This document shows, in pieces, positions 1-4,929 of a stretch of 6,869 nt of DNA; the stretch's first letter is position 1; each line of letters opens with the position of its first letter. Under the pieces are notes generated by a model that saw only the letters and a program-made list of their open reading frames with translations, was not told where the DNA came from and searched no databases. The DNA comes from GWA2-49-15 sp964359085. Its GTDB lineage: Bacteria; Bdellovibrionota; Bacteriovoracia; Bacteriovoracales; Bacteriovoracaceae. Both the position numbers and the translations under genes were made by a program. Where the stretch lies: positions 1-6,869 of the forward strand of contig CAYHRT010000213.1 in assembly GCA_964359085.1 (NCBI GenBank). The letters are read 5' to 3'.

Positions 1-880
1 CGTGATCAAGAGAGAAGCCCGCTATCTCATAATTGAGATCTTCGGTGAGCTGTTTTAATTGTCCGTTGGCCAATAAATATAATCTTTTAAAGTCCGTCGT
101 TTTATTTGAAAGAACAAGGTACTGATTATCCTTTGGGGCATAGGAGACATCATATTCTTCTTGTTCATTTTGACCTATGATAGGATGGAGTTCTTTGGTC
201 TTAGTATCATAGTCAAAATACTCGTTTTGTTTAGCTCCATTATATTTTACCAGCATGATTCTTTCGCCATCATTTTTTTCATCGGCGACATACCATGCAC
301 CTTTGCCATCATAAACTGTTTCGATTGATTTATCTGCAAGGTTCATCTTGTAAACCGAATAAGAATCCTCTGATTTATCATTCGCGGTAAAATAGATGGT
401 CGAAGAATCATCGGTGATAAACGAGAATGAAGCTCGAACTTTCGGCCTGCGATAAAGCTCCTCTATTAAGCCGGTAGCCAGGTCTAATTTAAATAAACCT
501 GGGTTTTCCTGCCCATTTAAATCCTTTGAAACAATTAAAAACTTCCCGTTAGGCGCTACGGTATTGATCCATACAGCATCATTTCCACTAGTCAGCTGAA
601 CTGGAAAACTTTTCGGCCCGTCAATTTTCCATACCTGTGAAATTCCAGTTATTCTCCATGTGAAATAAAGTGTTTTCTTATTCGGCGACAAAATACCAAC
701 TCCTGGAGAGGTGACATCAAACATTTTCTTCAGCTTATTGGCGATGATGGGATTAAGAGTAGGTGGGGCATATTTATTTAAAGTTTCAGGAGAAACACTA
801 TCCGTTCCCAATCCGGAATAATCGGCAAATGCCGTTATATGAATCAACATAAAAAAAAGAAATGCGATTAACTTACACAT
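1..880 (-). CDS. S9 (prolyl oligopeptidase-like) family peptidase, N-terminal beta-propeller part; 3' end beyond window
   Basis: The frame is open from an ATG at 880-878 to the left edge, giving 293 residues without a stop, so the gene is cut by the window. Residues 1-19 form a Sec signal peptide: short MCK n-region, hydrophobic core, then A-F-A before D20. The protein is probably periplasmic or secreted. The mature part shows repeated propeller-blade patterns: LSPNKKTLYF, SQVWKIDGPKSFPVQLTSG, SKDLNGQENPGLFKLDLATG and YDVSYAPKDNQYLVLSNKT followed by RLYLL. These resemble the WD40-like blades that precede the alpha/beta-hydrolase domain in S9 peptidases, which cleave peptides. The Ser-Asp-His catalytic domain would lie further left and is not visible. 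The start is supported by AGGAG eight bases upstream. A TolB-like propeller without peptidase activity is the main alternative. The gene is divergent from the large secreted protein at 1022. Confidence 0.75.
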   Translation of the reverse strand, partial: MCKLIAFLFFMLIHITAFADYSGLGTDSVSPETLNKYAPPTLNPIIANKLKKMFDVTSPGVGILSPNKKTLYFTWRITGISQVWKIDGPKSFPVQLTSGNDAVWINTVAPNGKFLIVSKDLNGQENPGLFKLDLATGLIEELYRRPKVRASFSFITDDSSTIYFTANDKSEDSYSVYKMNLADKSIETVYDGKGAWYVADEKNDGERIMLVKYNGAKQNEYFDYDTKTKELHPIIGQNEQEEYDVSYAPKDNQYLVLSNKTTDFKRLYLLANGQLKQLTEDLNYEIAGFSLDH

Positions 881-888
881 AGATCTTA

Positions 889-893
889 CTCCT
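889..893 (-). promoter_or_regulatory. Ribosome binding site of the S9-like gene
   Basis: On the minus strand this reads AGGAG, eight bases before the ATG at 880. It fixes the start of the partial peptidase gene just ahead of a clean signal peptide. Confidence 0.75.
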
Positions 894-925
894 GATTGTC
901 TGGGCGGCGAGCGATTGATTGATTC

Positions 926-954
926 ATTATAGAGTACGCCAAATTAACTGGTAA
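926..954 (-). promoter_or_regulatory. Sigma70-like promoter for the S9-like gene
   Basis: The minus strand reads TTACCA (954-949), a 17-base spacer, then a perfect TATAAT (931-926). Transcription would start near 919, leaving a leader of about 39 bases before the ATG at 880. The -35 box matches TTGACA at four of six positions. The call rests on sequence match and position only. Confidence 0.55.
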
Positions 955-970
955 AGCTGTAACTTATACA
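944..970 (+). promoter_or_regulatory. Weak candidate promoter for the 792-residue secreted protein
   Basis: TTAACT (944-949) and TATACA (965-970) are separated by 15 bases, shorter than the usual 17. They would give a leader of about 45 bases. It is the best match I could find between 881 and 1021 on this strand. The divergent promoter's -35 box (949-954) overlaps it, so the two may interfere. Confidence 0.2.
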
Positions 971-1021
971 AGATACGGGCCAATTCTTTGCAAATTATCC
1001 AAGATTACAGTAAAAGAAGAC

Positions 1022-3400
1022 ATGCTTGTTAGTCACTGGAGAAACATCTTCCTCATGACATTCTTCTTGAATGCCTTTTTGAACGCCTTCGCTGATGAAA
1101 TTAGGCCGGTTGGAACATTTGGTGGATTCATCAAAGATGGCAAAGCTGATATTCCTCAAAATAACGGTTTTTTGACCTTTTCAACTGATAACAACTTGGC
1201 CGCCCATGGACTTAAATGGAAAAAGTTCGCGGCCGGCGGCAATGATTTTACCGTTGCTGAAATTAGATTCCCCGATATAGAGCCCCGCGGGAAGCTGCAT
1301 TTTTTAGACTGGAGTACTTTGAAAGTCGCGTCACGCTTAGTGTCTGCCTATCTCTCTCGCAGCATCCCTGCTGTTCAATATGACTCTGGCACAGCCTCAT
1401 TCAAAATTGCGACGGCGCTTGATGGCCGCAGTCCCATGAACCATTTTGCTGTTGTCTTGAACGGAAGGATTACAAATTTTGATTTGTCACAATTGCATAC
1501 CATTGATCTTCGAGCAATGAGCGAACCGTGGATTCTTCTGTGGGCCGGAAAACAAAAAGGATGGCATTTTGATGTACCACTACTCATAACGTTCGAAAAG
1601 AAACCGCAGTTCGCGACAGGAGATATTGATGGAATTAAATTTTCTTTCGCCTCACGCGTGGGGGTTGTCAATGTTATGCCCCTGAAAGGCCTTGAACGTT
1701 TTGAAGTTGCGGTAACCGAAGCTTGGGATGATGTATTGCCTGACAATATTATTATCGAAAGTCGCTCGTGGGTTGAAAAATTGGCGGCCTTTCCCGTCGG
1801 CATGAAAGAAACCTTTGTTTTGAGCGCGGATAAGAAGAGCGTGCGGATCACCGATAAATATCTTTACAGAGAGATCAAAGATGACTGGGGAACTACTCCC
1901 ACACCAATTGCTCCCTTGCCTCCAGTCGTTGTTCGCGCCGGTAGTAAAAACTATCCCGTGCAATATCCTGAGCAAGTTCCGGTGATAACATCGGTAGCAA
2001 CTTTTTACGGCCCTTTTAGTTTTGTTCCTGGAAGCTCCTCTTCCTATACCATTCCCTTGCCCAATGCTTTGAAACGACTTCCAATTCCCCTCCGCATGAT
2101 CAATTCGCCTACAACCGCCCCTATTCGAGAACAGTTAGAAAAAATTCTGACGGATAAGATGCCCTCTGGGCCATCCAATTATTATGTTCATAATGACGAT
2201 ATTGCGGCCGCACTGATGTGTGATGTTTTTCCGACTTTAACCCCGAATGGATCATTACAAAATAAAATCCAGACATTAGTTCCACTGCTTCTGAGTGGGA
2301 GTTTTGCCGATGATAGAGTCCCATTTTCTACAGAGCCAGTCACTAACCAACAATATCGCTCACCGGGCAAACATAAATTTGAAGCAGAACCTTTTGATCG
2401 AGAGTGGTACACTGGTCGTAAGCTTGCTGCCATGACTCGATGTTCAGAATATTTAGACCTCCAGCTGGCAAAACAGTACTGGAGCAAAATCCGTGAGCTT
2501 TATCGTTATAATCAAATTTTTTTTGATTGGGTGACAGGATCGGTAACTTCTTCAGTCTATGGATATAATGAACTTGCCGATGGTATGCACTTTGCTTGGG
2601 AAGGAATGTTAGGTGTCGCACGTATGGCCAAACTCTTGGGTGATCACACAACCTATGAAGATGCGGCCTATCGTTCTGCGCGACAGCAGTTGGCCCTGTT
2701 TGCGACTTGGTATCAGGCCGAATGGAATCAAAAGATTGATTATGGAATTGCTCATTTTTCTGTGCAGAAGCTTCCAGCAGATCAAATTGAAACTCGCGGG
2801 GCCATTGATGCTTGGGTTGAAGATTTCGGTTCCGCCACTTTAGAATTTAAATCACACTGGCAGACTGCAAATTTTCTTTTCTTTGATAACTCTGCCCAAT
2901 ATTCTTTTTATCGCGATTTCGGCTTCGAGGATCGATTGAAAAAAATTGAATATGAAATCATGCCACAAATGCATCCCGATTGGATGAATGGAAATGTCTT
3001 AGAACCGATTGATAACCAATTCTATGGTGGCGGTGCCACCGTCGCACACCTTTTGGCACGAGCGGTATTGTTTCATGATAATTCGAGTGACCTATTCGAA
3101 ATTTACAACGGCTACAAGGACACCAAAGTGACACATGAATGGTATACCCCTTATTTTTATGGTTCTGCCGGGCCAGTGCTTCTTGGGATGGAGAGAGCAC
3201 AAGCGCCAGTTGTCGAAGTACCCATCGCGACGATTATAGTGAACCATGCAAGCTATGATGCCATTACAAAAAAAGTTACGATCAAGTACACCTGTCGAAA
3301 AACAGAGACCGCAACATTTAGGACTCGTCAGATAAACGGCCAATGGGACGAAAATTCTCTTTCATGTAAGGCGGATAAATTGGGAACATTCTTCTTATAA
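1022..3400 (+). CDS. Large secreted protein of unknown function, possible glycosidase-like helical domain
   Basis: The protein has 792 residues. The first 25 look like a Sec signal peptide: an n-region ending in WRN, a hydrophobic stretch with a tandem FLNA-FLNA repeat, then A-F-A before D25. The mature protein is therefore exported. About residues 26-330 look beta-rich and contain PWILLWAG near 169 and DDWGTTPTPIAPLPP near 287. A PGSSSSY linker-like loop lies near 336. From about 357 the chain is helical and aromatic-rich, with TGRKLAAMTRCSEYLDLQLA (about 464), YGYNELADGMHFAWEGMLG (about 512), SHWQTANFLFFDNSAQYSFY (about 611) and YGGGATVAHLLARA (about 667). This layout suits a beta-sandwich followed by an (alpha/alpha)-barrel, as in several polysaccharide-active enzymes, but I recognise no named family or catalytic pair. 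A short beta-like tail follows residue 735. The upstream Shine-Dalgarno is poor (AAGAAGA). An ATG at 1055 with GGAG 13 bases upstream is a less likely start, since it removes the n-region. Confidence 0.75.
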   Translation: MLVSHWRNIFLMTFFLNAFLNAFADEIRPVGTFGGFIKDGKADIPQNNGFLTFSTDNNLAAHGLKWKKFAAGGNDFTVAEIRFPDIEPRGKLHFLDWSTLKVASRLVSAYLSRSIPAVQYDSGTASFKIATALDGRSPMNHFAVVLNGRITNFDLSQLHTIDLRAMSEPWILLWAGKQKGWHFDVPLLITFEKKPQFATGDIDGIKFSFASRVGVVNVMPLKGLERFEVAVTEAWDDVLPDNIIIESRSWVEKLAAFPVGMKETFVLSADKKSVRITDKYLYREIKDDWGTTPTPIAPLPPVVVRAGSKNYPVQYPEQVPVITSVATFYGPFSFVPGSSSSYTIPLPNALKRLPIPLRMINSPTTAPIREQLEKILTDKMPSGPSNYYVHNDDIAAALMCDVFPTLTPNGSLQNKIQTLVPLLLSGSFADDRVPFSTEPVTNQQYRSPGKHKFEAEPFDREWYTGRKLAAMTRCSEYLDLQLAKQYWSKIRELYRYNQIFFDWVTGSVTSSVYGYNELADGMHFAWEGMLGVARMAKLLGDHTTYEDAAYRSARQQLALFATWYQAEWNQKIDYGIAHFSVQKLPADQIETRGAIDAWVEDFGSATLEFKSHWQTANFLFFDNSAQYSFYRDFGFEDRLKKIEYEIMPQMHPDWMNGNVLEPIDNQFYGGGATVAHLLARAVLFHDNSSDLFEIYNGYKDTKVTHEWYTPYFYGSAGPVLLGMERAQAPVVEVPIATIIVNHASYDAITKKVTIKYTCRKTETATFRTRQINGQWDENSLSCKADKLGTFFL

Positions 3401-3439
3401 AAAATTTGTATTTCATCGGACGCGATGAAATCTCACAAA
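3399..3439 (-). terminator. Rho-independent terminator of the lipoprotein operon, now separated from it
   Basis: Read leftward, the strand forms TTTGT (3439-3435), a GAG bulge, the nine-base arm ATTTCATCG (3431-3423), a CGTC loop, the matching CGATGAAAT (3418-3410) and ACAAA (3409-3405). Six T's (3404-3399) follow directly. The two A's ending the stop codon of the rightward 792-residue gene supply part of that T-tract. On the plus strand no T-run follows, so it should act mainly on leftward transcription. Without the MITE and one TTAG copy, the hairpin would begin one base after the lipoprotein stop codon. Confidence 0.7.
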
Positions 3440-3440
3440 A

Positions 3441-3444
3441 TTAG
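3441..3444. repeat. Left copy of TTAG target-site duplication
   Basis: TTAG lies immediately outside the left inverted repeat and matches TTAG at 3617-3620 outside the right one. A four-base direct duplication is the expected footprint of transposase-mediated insertion. Confidence 0.55.
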
Positions 3445-3460
3445 CAGGATGTTGAAAAAG
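3445..3460 (+). repeat. Left terminal inverted repeat of the MITE
   Basis: CAGGATGTTGAAAAAG matches the reverse complement of the right end (CAGGCTGTTGAAAAAG) at 15 of 16 positions. Confidence 0.75.
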
Positions 3461-3505
3461 ACAATTTCAGGCCGTTCAAAAAGGTGCAGATGCAAGGCCG
3501 AGGCT

Positions 3506-3554
3506 TTCAAATCGTCTGAGGCGTACTTGAAGAGTACGTCGAGGGCGATTTGAA
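3506..3554. repeat. Nested internal inverted repeat of the MITE
   Basis: TTCAAATCG (3506-3514) pairs perfectly with CGATTTGAA (3546-3554). Within it CGTACT (3522-3527) pairs with AGTACG (3533-3538) around a five-base loop. The central part would fold as a hairpin in DNA or RNA. Confidence 0.6.
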
Positions 3555-3571
3555 GACGAGAACGCGGCAGA

Positions 3572-3599
3572 CGGAAAGCGTGCCTAAGCACGGTTTCCG
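3572..3599. repeat. Strong hairpin at the right end of the MITE
   Basis: CGGAAA (3572-3577) pairs with TTTCCG (3594-3599). After one G-G mismatch, CGTGC (3579-3583) pairs with GCACG (3588-3592) around a CTAA loop. In leftward transcripts the hairpin lies about 18 bases past the lipoprotein stop codon and has no T-run after it. It may therefore shield the RNA 3' end rather than terminate transcription. Confidence 0.55.
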
Positions 3600-3600
3600 C

Positions 3601-3616
3601 CTTTTTCAACAGCCTG
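3601..3616 (-). repeat. Right terminal inverted repeat of the MITE
   Basis: CTTTTTCAACAGCCTG on the plus strand is the inverted partner of the left end with a single mismatch. It abuts the lipoprotein stop codon at 3619-3617. Confidence 0.75.
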
Positions 3617-3620
3617 TTAG
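3617..3620. repeat. Right copy of TTAG target-site duplication, overlapping a stop codon
   Basis: TTAG here equals 3441-3444. On the gene strand it is CTAA and contains the TAA stop of the leftward lipoprotein, so the duplication preserved the end of the reading frame. Confidence 0.55.
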
Positions 3621-4162
3621 TCCACGAGCATGTTATGCAAAATTTCTCGCATTTGCTCAGGGCTTGTTCCGTTGAGGATTGCGGCCCTGTCGGCCACCTG
3701 ATTGAGGAGGCTAGAGTCGCCTTCATTGGCCCGCTTTGCGGCTGCGCGGAGTGTGGTAAAATCGGTCCCAACAGTGCGAAGCGCGAATTGCTCTTGCTCT
3801 ACCGGACTTAAAGTTCGCCTGGAGGACTTCTTGCTCCAGACGGTATAAATGCGTGCCAGTTCTACGCTTCGCTCAGTACTCAAACCAAACTGGGCGGCAA
3901 TGCGTTCGGCCCTCGCGGCAAGAATTTGTTGTTCGTTAAGGGCCGCCAATCTTTCAAGATCTCTCGGCGCTTGTTCACCGTCTGAATCCGACTGCCTCGT
4001 CTGCACTGGATGGCTAACTTCATGTGCGATAAGGTCGCCGCCACTGCCACTTCCCGTAATTACGTCGCGGTCTGGTTCACAGGGTTCAGTCATACAAATT
4101 TTTGTGGGAATGCAGGAGACTACGAGAGTCGCAAGCATGATGCTTGATAATATTTTGTACAT
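3617..4162 (-). CDS. Small lipoprotein with HEVSH motif, paralogue of the upstream gene
   Basis: The protein has 181 residues. Residues 1-16 are a signal sequence and VVSC with Cys17 is a good lipobox, so it is probably a membrane-anchored lipoprotein facing the periplasm or outer membrane. Two more cysteines (23, 28) follow. Residues 43-57 read GDLIAHEVSHPVQTR. This resembles the LLAHELTHVVQQ core of DUF4157 metallopeptidases, with His47, Glu48 and His51 forming HExxH. The rest of such a domain is not evident, so catalysis is doubtful. Residues 68-181 look helical and align without gaps to the last 114 residues of the neighbouring lipoprotein, about 44 identical by hand count, including QFGLS, RS-EL and NG-SPE. 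The gene follows its paralogue by 14 bases, with GAGGGA eight bases before the ATG, so the two form an operon. It is visibly richer in G and C than its neighbours. Its stop codon lies in the MITE target duplication. The function is unknown. Confidence 0.8.
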   Translation of the reverse strand: MYKILSSIMLATLVVSCIPTKICMTEPCEPDRDVITGSGSGGDLIAHEVSHPVQTRQSDSDGEQAPRDLERLAALNEQQILAARAERIAAQFGLSTERSVELARIYTVWSKKSSRRTLSPVEQEQFALRTVGTDFTTLRAAAKRANEGDSSLLNQVADRAAILNGTSPEQMREILHNMLVD

Positions 4163-4170
4163 ACTTTGGC

Positions 4171-4176
4171 TCCCTC
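4171..4176 (-). promoter_or_regulatory. Ribosome binding site of the downstream lipoprotein
   Basis: GAGGGA on the minus strand lies eight bases before the ATG at 4162, inside the 14-base gap after the first gene's stop codon. This supports separate translation from a shared transcript. Confidence 0.6.
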
Positions 4177-4692
4177 TTAATTAAAGAAAAGTTCCGCTAA
4201 AATTCCATTGACGTGCTCAGGTGAAATGCCATTGACCTTGGCAGCATTTTCAATGAGTCGATTCAATTCTGCGGGTTCCCCTTCGATTGATTTTTTATAT
4301 GCTTTCTCTAGAGTACTCACTGTCGTGCCAAGAACTTTGACTTCAAAGGCTGCCCGATCACCGGCACTCATCTGACGAGTATGGGATAGTTTTTGCCATT
4401 GAGTCGCAAATTTTGCCAATTCAAAAGAGCGAGTTTCGCTGAGACCAAATTTCGCGACAATGCTATCACTTAAGGTCGAGATTTCTTGTCTCTCCATTAG
4501 GCTTGCCATGAGTTCTAAATCATGGGCATAACCCTCAAGTTCGATCAGCCCACGCACGCCACCGCCCGAATATCCGTGCTCTCGGCACCAGTTGGAATCA
4601 CGGTTTTCGGGGCAAGGACCTTTTAAGCATCCCTGATTTAGTATAAGCATAGCGACGCATAATGTGGCTACGGCAAGCATACGTTTATTCAT
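4177..4692 (-). CDS. Small lipoprotein, first gene of the tandem pair
   Basis: The protein has 171 residues. I chose the ATG at 4692 because a perfect AGGAGG lies six bases upstream and the protein then begins MNKRMLAVATL, a normal signal sequence. The frame stays open upstream to an ATG at 4728, but that start would add 12 residues and lie upstream of the predicted promoter's -10 box. The signal ends in LNQGC with Cys22 as probable lipidation site. Asn at -3 departs from the classic lipobox, so lipidation is less certain than in the downstream paralogue. Cys27 and Cys36 follow. A short glycine-rich segment (SGGG near 42) precedes the conserved region from residue 58, shared ungapped with the next gene, which contains KFGLSETRSFELAKF and VNGISPEHV. 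The HEVSH segment of the paralogue is absent; the chain there reads GLIELEGYAHD. I recognise no named family. An envelope-associated role is inferred from the lipobox only. Confidence 0.8.
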   Translation of the reverse strand: MNKRMLAVATLCVAMLILNQGCLKGPCPENRDSNWCREHGYSGGGVRGLIELEGYAHDLELMASLMERQEISTLSDSIVAKFGLSETRSFELAKFATQWQKLSHTRQMSAGDRAAFEVKVLGTTVSTLEKAYKKSIEGEPAELNRLIENAAKVNGISPEHVNGILAELFFN

Positions 4693-4698
4693 AATGAA

Positions 4699-4704
4699 CC
4701 TCCT
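4699..4704 (-). promoter_or_regulatory. Ribosome binding site deciding the start of the first lipoprotein
   Basis: AGGAGG on the minus strand, six bases before the ATG at 4692, is close to ideal. It argues against the in-frame ATG at 4728. Confidence 0.85.
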
Positions 4705-4718
4705 GTATATCAAAATTA

Positions 4719-4747
4719 TTGATAGCATTGACGCGGGTGTAGGTCAA
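4719..4747 (-). promoter_or_regulatory. Sigma70-like promoter of the lipoprotein operon
   Basis: The minus strand reads TTGACC (4747-4742), a 17-base spacer, then TATCAA (4724-4719). Transcription would begin near 4712, leaving a leader of about 20 bases that contains the AGGAGG. The -35 box matches consensus at five of six positions and the -10 box at four. Confidence 0.5.
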
Positions 4748-4894
4748 GCTTCACGCGCCAGGTTCGATGCACACATTCACCATCGAGCAAAAATTCTAGG
4801 ACCAGCGAGGACAATGAAGACGAATGTTCATTTCTTTTTCGTTTTGCATTTTGGTCATATAGTGCATTCGCAAGCTTGAATGAGTTTTTTGGAC

Positions 4895-4922
4895 TTGACT
4901 CCTTTTTAGTCATGAGTAAAAT
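4895..4922 (+). promoter_or_regulatory. Sigma70-like promoter of the ATPase gene, predicted leaderless
   Basis: TTGACT (4895-4900), a 16-base spacer and TAAAAT (4917-4922) each match consensus at five of six positions. The expected start point, about seven bases after the -10 box, is 4929, the A of the ATPase start codon. The mRNA would then have no leader, and the GGAG at 4923-4926 would not be transcribed. Confidence 0.55.
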
Positions 4923-4929
4923 GGAGTCA
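4896..4929. promoter_or_regulatory. 34-bp near-palindrome, probable double operator
   Basis: Fifteen of 17 base pairs are symmetric about 4912/4913. It resolves into two abutting 17-bp units, TGACT-N7-AGTCA (4896-4912) and TGAGT-N7-AGTCA (4913-4929). It covers the predicted promoter from the -35 box (all but its first base) to the start codon's A, so a bound regulator would block RNA polymerase. If transcription starts further upstream instead, the same symmetry would fold as a hairpin burying the GGAG and ATG. A more degenerate TGAGT-containing stretch lies just upstream (4881-4897). Confidence 0.55.

Larger units (their letters stand above)
3445..3616. mobile_element. MITE-like non-autonomous element, 172 bp
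   Basis: The element is bounded by 16-bp terminal inverted repeats with one mismatch and by TTAG direct duplications. It has no credible gene, so it would depend on a transposase elsewhere. Inside are a nested inverted repeat (3506-3554), a hairpin near the right end (3572-3599) and a second copy of the end motif, GTTCAAAAAG (3474-3483), beside the true end's GTTGAAAAAG (3451-3460). From memory, repeats with ends like GTTGAAAAAG and CTTTTTCAACAGCCTG recur in many proteobacterial genomes. The four-base YTAR-type target recalls some IS5-group elements, but the parent family is not established here. It lies between two convergent genes, at the stop codon of the leftward one. Confidence 0.7.

Noticed and set aside
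1375..1851. Open frame of 158 codons on the minus strand inside the large secreted protein
   Set aside because: It is antisense to a well-supported gene and its product shows no domain pattern, signal or ribosome binding site.
3441..3620. CRISPR-like repeat or small RNA gene in the repetitive block
   Set aside because: There are no regularly spaced direct repeats; inverted ends and a target duplication fit a transposable element better.
3433..3771. Minus-strand frame spanning the MITE and the end of the lipoprotein gene
   Set aside because: It runs out of frame through a gene and a non-coding element, so it is an accident of composition.
3849..4184. Plus-strand frame of 111 codons across the downstream lipoprotein
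   Set aside because: It is antisense to a gene with lipobox, ribosome binding site and a homologous neighbour.
4693..4728. Longer form of the first lipoprotein starting at 4728
   Set aside because: It would lie upstream of the predicted -10 box, lacks a good ribosome binding site and would put extra residues before a normal signal peptide.
4858..4863. TATAGT as -10 box of an alternative ATPase promoter
   Set aside because: No acceptable -35 box lies 16-18 bases upstream; the boxes at 4895-4922 match much better.
4865..4882. CATTC/GAATG inverted repeat around a CAAGCTTG palindrome
   Set aside because: The two symmetries do not share a centre and the arms are only five bases, so it is not distinguishable from chance.
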